DNA of 64,000 bases from Tetraselmis striata (lineage: Eukaryota > Chlorophyta > Chlorodendrophyceae > Chlorodendrales > Chlorodendraceae), in NCBI GenBank assembly GCA_006384855.1, contig VCJN01003051.1:1-64000 (forward strand). The letters are read 5' to 3'. Position numbers and translations under genes: made by a program. Under the pieces are notes generated by a model. That model did no database searches. It saw nothing but the letters and a program-made list of their open reading frames with translations, and was not told the DNA's origin. Positions within the stretch are counted from its first letter, which is position 1. Each line of letters begins with the position of its first letter. Below are positions 42,502 to 54,782 of this stretch, in pieces.

Positions 42502-45500
42502 TCACACGTCGAGGAAGTCCGCCTCATTGACATCTATCCCGCTCTCCTTCAGCGCCCTGAGAAGCTCGGCGTCGATGGCGCCGGCAGCGCCCGCACTCAC
42601 GGCCTTCAAGCCCAACACCTGCCACACCGAGGCGCGCAGACAACGCACCGGATCACATGGCAAGGGGAAGCATGCCACAGGGGGGTGGGAGTAGGGGGGG
42701 GGGGGGGGGACACAAAACTGGAGCAGCGCGGTGCCAAAGCACATGCCAACATCGTTCAAACGCGGACACCCCCGCTCGCGGCAGTCGCACCTCATTCAGC
42801 GCCGCGTTGAGCTCTTCCACGCCCGTCCCGTCCACCGCGCTCGTGAGGATGATGGAGCTCGGCACCGAGGGGACCCCGTCGTGGTCCTCCTTCAGCCTGG
42901 CGGGAGACGCATGTGTCAGCCCAGCAGGGGTTGCTGGGGCGGCGTCCCTGCAATGCCGCGCTCGGCGTGCGAACCTCTGACATTATGCAGGCAACGGAAA
43001 CACTGACGCGGCCTGCTCTCCACACAAAGCAGCTCTGGGATGATCGGGATTAAAACCCCGCGATGCAACATCGGCGGGGCTACTACAGCATGCTGTGCTA
43101 GGGATTATATACGGGACCTAATACATAGTTTATATACATACTGTAATAAGATTTAATTGGGTTCGCGGGTCGAAATTATATGTGAACTGCTTTGCGGCAA
43201 CGAGTCAAAAAGTCGGTGTGATATCCGAGGCGCATTCTGATATGTTTCCAGATTTAGTTTTCGCTCCTCAGGGGGGGGGAGGGGGGGGGTCAAAAACGAT
43301 AATTTACCGCGAACCCAAAGCGTGGTTACGGTACATGTTGGTCACCGGGCCCCAACGGGGTGTCGGGAGGGGGGGGGGGGGGGGGGGTGTGATAGGCGCA
43401 CGCGTCAGTTGTGACATTGGATACAGCATCGCCCAGAGCGGACATAATTGAACACGGATACAGCTAGTTGAAATTGCCCCACTCGACCGCGGATACGCAG
43501 CGGCCAATAAAGCGGGGACTACTCCGGTGAGCGGGTCGCTACCGCATCAACTCGTCCCAGCTATTCACCGAACAGATGGGGGGATTGCCACCCCCGATGC
43601 TGTGCGCGCGGGGGCGCACCTCGCGCTGACCGCCATGATGCCAACCTGCAGCTCCTGCTGCAGCTCGTACGCATCCTCCATGTCCATCTTGTTCAGCACC
43701 ACGACGTGCGGCCGCGAGGTGTACTGCGGGTTGTACATGCGCAGCTCCTCGCGTACCTGCGGGTGCCGCCGCGGGATGTGATCAGAACGCTGCGAATAAG
43801 AGGCGGCTGTCCCGCCTGCCAGAGGTCAACTACGGACAAAACGCATACGTGCTAGTGCTCCTACAGGTGCATGGGAGCACAGGACTACGACGGGTACCGA
43901 TAGGCACTACTGATAAAGCGTTTGCATGTCATCACGCGTGTGAAGTACGCAAGGCGCTAGGAGCACATCGACATCGACATCTAAAAGCAGTGCGTGCGCA
44001 TGAATACAAGTGTCATACCAGTTGCACGGCTATCCGTGGCCAAGGGGATAGGGGTGTACTAATTGGTACTAGCGCGTAGGTGGCAATTAGTTTCAAACGG
44101 CGGTGCCCTGGCGTATTTGAATTCGCCACCCTCCTAGCGTTTTTTCCATTTGTATTAAGTGCCGCCATTCTACATTCTCTTACCGATCTTATTATACCGA
44201 ATATTATATACCGTTTACCGGTACGATATCCCAAGATACCGCGAGATGCGATAATAGAAATAGCCAGGATAAGGATTTCGGCCAACTAACAATGTGTAGT
44301 AATGGTCAACGTAATCTTGTCGTCGTGCATCGGTCCGCACATTCTTGCATCACTATCTACTCCAAACTTATGCTCGTGAAGCAATCCATACTACTCAATG
44401 GGCAGTTACAAACTCAAACAATGTACTTAGGGCCATCTGAAATCGATTCGCAATACGACTAAAAGTACCTGTCGAATTTCTTTCAAGAAAAAAGACAAAT
44501 CATCAAGACATTTTCCATTTCTCTTCCGTTTCAACTCCCACTGCCAAACTTGCATCCTAAAAGACTACGTAGCTACTGGACTCGCGCTACACAAGTGCAA
44601 AAATGGTCCTAATATCGGCCCGGCACGCGCGCGGGGAGCATACATGCGATGCGCAGTACAACCGTACAATGAAAAACATCACTTTGTCGTCGCGCCCGCC
44701 TCGCGCTGCCGGGGACGAAACAGTACTTACACACTGCATATATCGCCCCGCCCGTGCATGCTTCGCTGATATCTGGAAAACGCGTGGCGTTGTGCATGAA
44801 ATATAGATAGCGGAACAGTAGCAAAGGTTCCTACATCAGGTATATGTTGTATGGAAGCCCACTTTGGGTGAGTCGGCATCCGTAGAGGGATACCCACAGC
44901 CCATTGGAGTCCGTCAAGGCTGGTGCGCCGTCCGCGAGGCGGACAAAGAGAGGGGAGGGGGAAGAAGGGGGGAGGAGGGGGGGGGGGGGGGGGGGGCGGA
45001 GCGCTGCTTGCGGCTGCGCACCGTGAAGTAGTCCGTCACGGGGTCCTGGTCCGAGGCGTCGATGACGTGCATCAGCATGCGCGTGCGGCGCAGGTGGCGG
45101 AGGAACATAAAGCCGAGGCCGCGCCCCTGCGCGTCGGCGCAGCGCATGCCGCTGGCTCAACACGGGGTGAGGCCAGGGGGCGCAGACGGCGAGTAAAAAA
45201 AAAAAAAAGCAGACGGCGAGTGGCTGAGGCATACTGCATGCCGAGAGCGAAGCTGCACTGGCTCTCACGGCCGCCGGCGCCAGTGTGGGGGAATAGACGT
45301 GGGCCTCGAATAAACTCAGGTTTCACCGGTCCATGAGCTGTGCATGGCCATGGTATGGCATGGGCTAGGGTTAAACACCAGGGACGGCGGTTCTAAGCTT
45401 GATAACAGTGACTAATATGAGGTCCAAAACTAAAGATTAAGCTCCGGTCTGGTAAACCCGAAGCGTCAATTAGGCAAGCCTGGCTAGGTGTGGGATTGGA

Positions 45501-48500
45501 TACAGAGAAGCCTCATTTAACGAAATGAAAGTCGACACACCTACTGACGCACCTGAGACATTCGAGTCTAGAAATCACCCATGCATCTGATACCAGCAAG
45601 GCAGCACCCAAACTCCGAGATTGTGATCGGATTTCACCTGGGCGTCACGTTTGATCAGTATCAAGTGTGGACCCCTCTCGTATCCCCATCGTACATTGAC
45701 GCATAGATTGATAATGCGAAACTTGACGAAACAAACCCGTTGCCGCCCCAAGAGGGGCAACATGCGGGGCGGGGCGGGTTTTTGGGGGGGGAGGGGGGGG
45801 GGAGCGGGGCTCCACCTCGTGGGCGCCCTCGATCAGGCCCGGCAGATCCGCCAGGACGGGCGAGTTGCCGCCCGACTGCAGGACCCCCAGGTTGGGCATC
45901 AGCGTGGTGAACGGGTACGGCGCCACCTCCGGCTTGGCTTTCGTCATGGCCGCCAGCAGGCTGCTCTTCCCCTGGCGTGTCGCAGCAAGGCGTGAGCGCA
46001 GCCTACTACAGGCCAACAGGGGCGCGATGAGACCCACGTGAACCATGAACCTACGCGGTGGGACCTCCGCTGAGCGCTAAGCGTCAACATGGCCGCAGCA
46101 ATGCGGCGTGGTGATGGCGACTAATAAAACAATCTAGGGTTTAGGGAATGTCAAGGGTTTATTTCAGGTTATATGATGTCGTAAGAAAATATTATGTTAG
46201 GTTAATAGATTTTAGGGTTTATATTTAGGGTATGGGATGCAGAATTCAATGGACATCATGGTACGTCACAACCCTTGATGGATTGCATGTCCGTGATTGT
46301 ACTGTCCCACGTGGAGTGGCTGGCCATCGCGCAGCGGGCGCCCCAATTGAGCGCCACCGTCGCGAACGCAGGGTGGCTGCTCACCGCGTTGGGAAGGCCG
46401 ACAATGCCGACGTCCGCGACGACGCGCAGCAGCAGCCGCACCGTCAGCTCCTCCCCGTCCTGCCCGTTGGAGTCCTCCCGCCAGTTCACATCCTCCACGA
46501 TCTCCTCCTCGTACCCCTCCTCCACCTGGGCGCCGCCCGCAGCGCGATGCGTTAGCCTTTGCCGCGGCACCAGGTCTGCATGATGGAGGTCTGTGGTACT
46601 GCGATGTGTGCATGTGGGCTCGTAGTATATATGTATACTATATACACATTTCATATGTCATGCCATATGTTATGCCGGGCTCCCATTGGATATATATGTA
46701 TATGTATATATATATTCATATCGATATATATCTACATATATACATATCTGTACACAGACAAATGTATACACATCTCTGTGGATGAGTACACACATGTGCT
46801 GCCATTCATAGACAGTCATATTCATAATGTGGGTATTGACAGGTCCATAAAACCCCGTAATACAAGCCCGAAAGTGGGGTTGGATGCAACCGGCAGGAAC
46901 GTTCGCTATCGTTTCAACGACGTTGGGCCTCTGGCAGGCACAGCAGGTTGTTGCTCACAGCATCCTTAGCACCGCGTTGGCCTTGGTGTATACATCTACG
47001 TGCATGCACATACACAATTGTACCGGTGTGTAAATACGATCATGCAGCGGCATGTACCGGCGCCAACGTGGCAATGCGAGTACAAAGCTGCCCGGCCTGC
47101 GAGAGGCCAAATTTGGACAAAACTATAGCGAATGTTCCTGCAGGCAGCATGCGACCCCAATTTGAGGCAGATATTACGGGTTTTTGCAGGTGCGCCGCCA
47201 CCCGTACATACGCATGGGTAGTACATGCCATGGGATGTGCCTGGTGGATCCATCTTTATGTTTGTACACATGTCCATGTGAGCAAGTACCCATACGGGTG
47301 CCCGCGCGGCACTAAGTAATTCACCATTAAGAAACTGCCCGCCTTTCTAAGTCCCTAGTTAGACGTATATGTCACGATGTTGCCACGGAATTTAAGAAAG
47401 CGCGCTTGGCGACCCCTCAAAGTCTGTTGTACAGACTTTCTTAGAGCCGTACAGGCACCGATGTATAAACGGATACACACATGCCCGTATACACGTACAC
47501 GTGTGTATCACCGTGTGCGAGACCTCGGGCGTTGAAACCTACCGCGTGAGCCTTGGCCCGGGCGCTGCGGTCGATCTTCTGCTGCCGCGATGGCGCCACC
47601 ACCCCGATGCCGCCCTTGCCGCCCCTGACCACCGTGAGCGAGTCGCCGGGCTTCAGCAGCTCCCCGATCAGCCAGTTGCCGCGCTTCTTGCGGACCTCTG
47701 TCCCTGCGGAAGGCATGCCCAGAGGGGGAGGGGAGTGCCAGGGGGGGGGGGGGGGGGGTAGTTGGGAGGGGGGCAGAAGGGGCCGGGGCAGCGGGCTGTG
47801 TGCAGATGGTCCTGCCCCATGCGGACGATGTGCGGGGTGGGTTCCTTCCTCCTCTCTGATTCTCGGTCAACACCCGTATTTCAGCGATTAGTAATCAATG
47901 CGGTACTTCGCAGGACGACGCGATACCGCTTTGCGACGAGACTCCGGCACTCGTATCCCGTACGATCGTCTGGCAACATGCAGGAGGCAATACTCTGGCA
48001 TCACATACTGCAAACAACTCAAAAGCTCAGGTGCCTGGCACACAGTTCAAACAAATTCTAGGGCGGCATTGGCGTCCAACTTGTTCGAGATCTTCCAAAC
48101 ACAGTTTGGTCAAGAAACGTATTCTCGGTTTTAGAGGCAGTGTAGGGTTTCTATCTCATATGAAACCCTATATTTAGGTTCTCTACCACTGGATTCTGAA
48201 CAGTATCGAAAAGGTAGGATGACATCGGATTGGCGCATTTCGCCCTTCCTGTTTGAATTGTGTTTAGGGCCTAGGAACAAGTGATGCAATATTAATCAAA
48301 CCCTCCTCCTACTTGCCGAGAGGCGGCACACGCAGACGGTGTAATACCTGGGGGCACGTTGATCACCAGAGGCTCCGTCCGCTTGAAGTACTTGCTGCGG
48401 GTTTTGGCGCTCCTGAGGCGGCCACGGGAAGCCCGGTTGCTGTTAGGCGGCTGCAGGCAGCAGGGGATGGCGGGCGCAATGCCAGACGGACTGACTGGAA

Positions 48501-49406
48501 CCCCCCCCCCCCCCCCCCCCCCTGCCTTTCTCTGCCCCGCATTGGGGTTCACCCTCCATCCCCGCCGCTCTGCGGCAGCACGCACTTTGGTCCGGAGGAG
48601 CCCATCGCGGGGTTGCCGTTGGCGCCCTTCGTCGCAGCGTACACCGACCGGCTGTGGAGATGCGTCAGGGCGTCGACCTGTGGGGGTGAGTCAGTTGCGC
48701 ACACGTCAATCGCCAGCCTGGATGGCGTGCATGGCAAGCAGTGCGCATCCCGGTGGCGGCACGGCACGCCGCAACGATGGGGGTCCCGTGGGCCAGAACT
48801 GCGCCGAGTGCGTACCATGGGGTCGGCGCGCAGAATCACGCTGCCTCCGTCACAGCCGTCGGCGGGTGTGCCTGGAGGAGTGGGCGGGGATGTAAGACAT
48901 CACGTGCACCAATGTATTACAATGTATGATATTTGAAATTTTAAAATATCTTAATGCTATATTCCTGCCAGTATTTCATGACTACGCAGGCCAGCTGCCT
49001 CACGGCCCGGCTACATGAGCCCGCACAGGGTTGGCCAAGCCTGTTGTATTTAAGCCTTCTGGAGGCCAATGTGCGATAAGAACATATGCAGTATTAGATG
49101 GAGAGAGGCGGGCGGGACGCGGCACACGTATCAAAGCACCGCGGCTCTCACCGCTGGTTACCCAAATCTGCTTGGGCATGTTCCCGCCGGGGCGGTACTT
49201 GTGGTTGGGCACCCACTTCCCCTTCCCGGACTGCGTGATCTCGCCCGTGCCGCCCTTCCCCGACCTGCGCCGTCACCGGCCGCACCCTGCTTAGCCCGCC
49301 GCAGCCCCATGGCAGTGTTTTAGCGGGATTGGGGCGGCTGCGCATGGCCCTCACCTCACGGTGATGACCACCTCGTCGAATATTTTGTGCTCCTCCTTGG
49401 AGGCAC
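42502..49406 (-). CDS. OBGC: Plastid-type Obg GTPase, multi-exon
   Basis: Obg-family GTPase, probably plastid (ObgC/CPSAR1 type), known to act in chloroplast ribosome assembly. Exons on the minus strand: 49406-49355, 49264-49152, 48871-48816, 48677-48582, 48450-48348, 47703-47543, 46525-46385, 45971-45816, 45126-45022, 43756-43646, about 42893-42791, 42618-42502. Phases agree throughout. Seen: Obg domain ([77 protein letters not shown]), acidic linker, then the G domain: G1 GLPNA|GKSSLL (split by an intron), G2 PYPFTTL, G3 [10 protein letters not shown]4 NKMD, G5 SAVDGTG. It ends NEADFLDV. The N-terminal exon(s) with the presumed transit peptide lie above 49406 and are unresolved. Introns carry G/C homopolymers at 42694, 43369, 44977, 47741 and 48501. 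The acceptor of the penultimate exon is uncertain by a few bases. Confidence 0.88.
44092..44570 (+). repeat. Dispersed repeat family R2, copy 3
   Basis: Begins CAAACGGCGGTGCCCTGGCG and ends AACTTGCATCCTAA. It matches 35505-36135 (+) without the tandem insert and 33285-33520 (-). It lies in an Obg intron, antisense to the gene. Confidence 0.75.
46840..47200. repeat. Imperfect inverted repeat in an Obg intron
   Basis: Arms at about 46848-46985 and 47040-47185 are reverse-complementary in blocks: CCGTAATA, GGGGT, GGCAGGAACGTTCGCTAT against GCAGGAACATTCGCTAT on the other strand, then GGCCTCT(G/C)GCAGGC and GCGTTGGC. Identity is roughly two thirds or more by eye. TATATG-rich DNA borders it at 46690-46750. 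A foldback transposon is the simplest reading. Confidence 0.6.
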
Positions 49407-49855
49407 CTGAGCCGCGGCAAATGCCATCACTTAACGAACACAGCGACTCAGCCCCATAGCTCAAGCGCCGAGGAAGATGAACCAGTTGGATTTCGCTCAG
49501 CGGTTTGGGCAAGCCCGAGCCCCTCGCCGCCAGGCAAACAGCACAGGCGCCCCCGCTCTGCCGACAACTGGGGAGACCGCGACGCCAATGCACGTGCCTG
49601 CCTTGTCGGAAGCCATCGCGCGAGTCACTCCCCGGACCGGCACCGCCGTGCGCAGCGCCGCCACGAAACCCCGACATGAAGGCCTGGCGGCTGCCAGCTC
49701 CGTAGGCGCAGCGCCATGGCTGCTGCTTGCGCCGGGCCTCCGCTGGGCTGGACGTGATAGTGTGGCAGGGCACTTCGCCGCGGCGGTGTCACGCGCGGCG
49801 ACGGGCGGCCGACCACCTACAGTGCGCATTTCTCCCTCTGCCTTCCCTCCCTCTC

Positions 49856-49886
<31 letters not shown>

Positions 49887-50934
49887 GGACCGCACGGCCG
49901 CGAGCTGGCGGCAAATTTATTCAACAAAGTCGATAATCCGGAGGGTGGCCGGACGGGTCAGTGACCTTTGTGCCGTAGCGACTACTTGGCAGCCGACACT
50001 GCGGCACCCCTCGCCGATACTCGTCGTCTCCTCGACGGTGCCCCCTCTGCCGTGGCAGTCGGCCGCCGCACCGTGGCGCCGCCGCGGCGACCCGCCCCGC
50101 TACGACAGAAGCGAAGCGAACAGCTTCTACCAGGGTACTCATGATGACATGATGCGCGGGCGCGCGCTGCTGACATGTAAATGCCAGCCATCGGCAGCAT
50201 TTCGTACGCGACATTGTGCATTCATAAAATTCCGCGGTGTTGTTAATGAGAACGGATGTTTTCTGACCCCTCACCTGTATTGGGCCCAGAAATATCAATA
50301 TTAAGATACCCTCATACGAGGTACGATCGCAGGAGCACCGCAAATCCTTTTCTGTGTACGAGTATTCCAGTCTACGGCTGCATGGCGACGAACGGTCTGA
50401 CTGTACTGGGCGGACGCCGGACGACGGGCTGGCCTGGGGCGCCGGGTCGACCTCGCAGCACTACCGCCTCGTCGTTGACTCACTCTGTCGCCGGTCGCCA
50501 CTGCCCATCTACCGCGCGGACCCCCGAACTTCTGCCGCGGGCGAATTCTGCGGCCCCTCTTCGCGCTAGTCACCGCAAGGGCGTAGACGGACTGAAAATC
50601 CAGTTGCAGGTGCGGGTACAGGAGCGCACGCTCTAATTTGGACAGGCTGCCGAGGAGCCGCCAACTGGTGGGTGGGGGTGAGGGGAGCGCGCGGGGGGGG
50701 GGGGGGGGGGGGGGGGGGGGCGGTGAGTGAGGCCCGAGCATCTGTACGAGAATAACCAAAACGATCCTGGCGGGTCCACTGCCGTGCTGATGCAGTAGGG
50801 GGTTGCTGAGTACTAGTAGCGCTACGCTGCGGTACCAAAGAAGCTCCAACGCTCTGGCAACTACAGGTACTCGAGCCACGCACCGCTCGTCTGAGCCCAG
50901 GACGCGTGCACGTGCGCAGGCGCCCACGGCGGCG
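49407..50934. promoter_or_regulatory. Divergent 5' region of OBGC and WRAP73
   Basis: The two genes point away from each other across this 1.5 kb. It should contain the first exon(s) and promoter of the Obg gene and the promoter of WRAP73. Minus-strand frames between 49430 and 49900 are open and Arg/Ala-rich, as a plastid transit peptide would be, but no single start codon joins cleanly. A (CT)n tract lies at 49854-49886 and a G28 run at 50693-50720. Confidence 0.4.
50693..50720. repeat. G28 homopolymer
   Basis: The longest homopolymer in the window, about 215 bases upstream of the WRAP73 start codon. Confidence 0.95.
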
Positions 50935-53900
50935 ATGGACTTCTCCGAGACGTTTCGCTACTCCGGGCCGAGCCCCGCGTACTCCCCGGATGGCCGCTAC
51001 CTGGCCATGGCGGTGGAGTACCGGCTGGTCGTCCGCGACGTGGAGACGCTGCAGGTACGGCCTCCCGCGGGCTGGCGCTGCTTGCTGCAAGGCTCAATTT
51101 CTGGGAACGCGGGACCAGCGTGGCACGCTCGCACTCGTCACACTATCGCAGGCATTCGCTTTTTTCTTTGGCTGTCCGAATGTCGAGAATATGGATAGTC
51201 GCTAGCTCTAGTAGTATCTGTAAACGGTAGTGACTGTCGTATTCAGAGCAGAAAAATCCTAGGAAGGTACATATCTATGCCTGCACTGGTACTCTTCATA
51301 ACTTCATATTGCTCTTCGGGTAGAAAGCATTTGCGACAGTGTTGCCGCAGGCATCGAACATGACGTCTTCCCAGTGACGTCCGTCGCCGACCTCACGCCT
51401 GCCGCAACTACCGTTGCCATACAGGTGGTGCAGCTCTACTCGTGCCTGGACAAAATTCAGTACCTGGAATGGTCATGCGACTCGCAGTACGTGCTGTGCG
51501 CCCTCTTCAAGCGCGCCATCGCGCAGGTGTGGTCCATCGAGGAGCCCGACTGGACATGCAAAATCGACGAGGGGCCGGCCGGCATCGCCCACGCTAGGTA
51601 ACCCAGCCCGCGGCGGATCGCTTCCACTTTGAAGGGCCCCTGGCTCCTCCTCCTGGTGCGTGTCTCACGCGGGCTATTCTCCTGCCGGGCCGCAGGTGGG
51701 CGCCGGACGGCCGCCACATCCTCACGGTCGCCGACTTCCACATCCGCATCACCGTGTGGTCGCTCATCAGCCGCTCCTGCGTGTACATAAACGGGCCAAA
51801 GTTCGTAGACAAGGCGCTGGCTTTCCGGCCCGACGGATCGCTCATGGCCCTGGCGGAGGTGCGACCTGCTGCTGCCGTTACCGCCCGCCAGTGCGCGCCG
51901 TCCTCTGCTCTCCTGTATTCCACTGGCAGTCCCAACTCCCAGCTGCACCAGCCATGCTGACGCACCCATTGCATGAATACATGCCGCAGAGGAAGAACTG
52001 CAAGGATGCCATCACAATCCTGTCTACCAGCGACTGGACGGCACAGACGACGTTTGCCACCGCGACGATGGGTGCCCCCCCCCCCCCCCCTGCTGCCCCC
52101 ATGTCATCAGCCAGCCACTGCGGGCAACAAGCCTACATGACTTACAAGCATCATTGATTCGAGTTATCTGTTTGAAGTCCTTACATCGCGCTCTTGCGAA
52201 ACCCGCAGACCTGTCGGATTTGTCGTGGTCGCCGGACGGCGGGTGCATCGCCGTGTGGGACAGCCTGCTCGAGTACAAGGTGCGCACATGCCCTGGCCCT
52301 CTTGCCAGGAGTCCCTGGTCATGGGCCAAGACGCATGCAAACAATGCATCATGTAACCCATCCCGTCTCCATCAATTCGCGACAGGCGCCCTGAAACAGT
52401 CGTTTATAATTGTTGGCGCAACCTGGCGCAACGCACCGATCGCCCTCGTCCGCCCTGAATGAGCAGTTGTCGACACGCTAGTTTGCTTGCACGTGAGTTG
52501 TTCGGGGTGGCAGGCAGCGGTCCGAGCTGCATGCCAGGATAATGCCATGGATGCCACTGCCACCGAGGACCGGGCCACCTGTCAGGCTGACCAGCCGGTG
52601 GCATAGATTGGTCACAATCAGGCGGAGTGCAGCACAATTATGGCATACTTTGCTCTATGCCCTAGAGTGGATGGGCTCACAACCATGGCTGCCGCTTCTG
52701 AATATGATATACCACTGGTTACGATAGACACATGCGGGGTTCATGTGTGACCAATCCCAGTTTCGTCTCCGTTTTTGACACCTCATCCCCGGGCGTGTGG
52801 GAAGAGGTGGGCGGAATGCATCAGCAGGCTCCACGGGTTCACCATTGGATTACTGACAAAGTGTGGCGAATCACTGCGTTGTTCTCCAAGCACCCAACAC
52901 AATGGCACGGATATGTCATTCATTTATGCGTACATAAATTCATACATGCATGCATGCATACATACTTACTTATTTAGTTATCCCATGACACAATTCTGGT
53001 ACATGCATGCACGGTGCTCCACACCTGGCGGGCTGCCGGGTGGCTGTCTGGCGGTGGCTCAACCTCCTTGCTCCCGTTCAGGTGCTCCTATACACAGAGG
53101 AGGGCGAGTGCCTCGCCAGCTACGCCGCCTACAGCGACGCGCTGGGCGTGAAGTCGCTGCAGTGGGCGCCCAACGGGCAGTTCCTGGCAGTCGGCAGCTA
53201 CGACGAGGTGCGCTGCAACCGAACCCCCCCCCCCCCCCCCCCCCGCCCCGCCCCCGCCAGTGCGCTGCCCTTGTGGTGATGCCAATCCAAGAGCAGTTGG
53301 TTCACTGCCAATATATATGTTGTCAGTGCCAGTGCGTTTTGATGTTTCAGCGAAATTCGTCTGGATAGGAATATGTGTGAATTGGGCTGAGCAAGTATTC
53401 ATTACATCCCTGAACTCAGCTGAATACATTTGAGCCTGAATTCAGGCCTAGTTCAGGAATCAAGCCTTAATTGATTCAGCTGTGAATTGCTCGTCAGTAA
53501 GTGCACCATGCAGCGCGTGTGGTCCCGTGAGCATAGTATTCAGCGTGAAATCCGACCTGCCCTCGTTTCGTGCCATTCATTGAGAAGTTCTCCGGATGTG
53601 GATTCGGCAGAATTTACCGTCAATTATTCTAGGCTGAAGTGCTGGCGTCAACTGGATGAGTTTCCGTGCTGCAGCGTGGCGGACCGGTACCCCCGGTATT
53701 TACGTGCATGTGTTGCACGCCGCAGAGTGCGCGACTGCTGAACCACGTGACGTGGTCGCCGTTCTTCGAGATGGCGCACACACCCAAGATCGAGGGGCCC
53801 GTCGAGCTGCGTGGCGTACAAGGAGATCGTGGAGGTCAACAAGACCGCGACGGCGTCCAAGGTCCGGGCCGTCCTTCCCTTGACGTGCCGTTTATGCCAT

Positions 53901-54782
53901 CGCGCCGTCCGACGATGTCCGACTCGTGGCGTCACGCTGATGGGCCGTCGCAAGCGCTTGTTTGCTCACGCGCGGTATCGTCTCGCGTTGCAGGACACCA
54001 ATGTGAAGGCGCGCTACGTCGTTTCCGCGCTTCCCGGCGAGCTGCAAATACGAGAAGCCCCCGATGGACAAGGCCAACCCCAAGCTTGGCGTGGGTGCGT
54101 CCAATTTCATGTGCAAACGTCCGAAAATAACGTCCGAAAATGCCGGTTTAAATGGACAGTTGGACACCTGTTGTGCTGTTTCACTCGGTTCCGGGCGGCC
54201 TTCCCGACTTATAGGGTTTTAAGGGTAAACCCGCGTTTTAGGGCAAAATTGTGTTCATCCGGTGCGTGTTTACAATGTACGTATCGTATGATGGCAATTC
54301 TCCAAAAGACAAGGAGCAATGCCAGCCATGGATACTATATTCGGCAATGGACGGGCGTACACCCCAATGAGCCAACAATGACTTGTTTCCGTCCCTCGTG
54401 CGCGTGGCGCCCGCCAGGTGTCATGAAGTGGTCCTCCTCGGGCAAGTACCTGGCCACGCGGTGCGACAGCATGCCGGCCACCGTGTGGGTGTGGGACTGC
54501 CACAAGCTCGAGCTCGCCGCGGCGCTGATGCAGGTCGACGAGGTGGCGGCGTTTGGGTGGGACCCGACGCAGGACCGCCTGGCCATCTGCAGCGGCTCGA
54601 CGCGCGTGTACCTGTGGTCGCCCGACGGCGCCAGCTGCGTGCACGTGCCGCTGCCCAGCTTCCAGGCGTGCAACGTGGGGTGGAACCCCAACGGCAGCGC
54701 CTTCGTGCTCACCGATCCGAGACGTCTTCTGCTGCGCCTTCCTTGCTTGAGTCGCCGTTACGTTGCGCCGCCCGCCATGTAG
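50935..54782 (+). CDS. WRAP73: WRAP73/WDR8 WD40-repeat protein (with frame breaks)
   Basis: Very similar to WRAP73 (WDR8), a WD40 protein of centrosomes, basal bodies and spindle poles. Exons: 50935-51054, 51425-51597, 51696-51858, 51990-52071, 52209-52279, 53082-53207, 53726-53861, 53994-54094, 54418 to about 54750. Landmarks in family order: [153 protein letters not shown]. Splice phases are consistent. Three one-base frame breaks (about 53806-53812, 54045, 54716) each interrupt otherwise conserved sequence, and each would be mended by removing one base. After the last, the natural end is [10 protein letters not shown] with a stop at 54748. Either assembly indels or early pseudogene decay. 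Introns carry C16 (52075) and C21 (53224). Confidence 0.88.

Noticed and set aside
43030-43090. Possible tRNA with GGTTTTAATCC on the minus strand
   Set aside because: B-box resemblance only; no A box and no foldable cloverleaf.
46139-46230. Telomere-like words (TTTAGGG / AAACCCTA) here and at about 37340, 41945 and 48150
   Set aside because: Single or paired dispersed words, not tandem arrays; they lie in introns or LTR-like repeats, so this is not a telomere or a clear interstitial telomeric tract.
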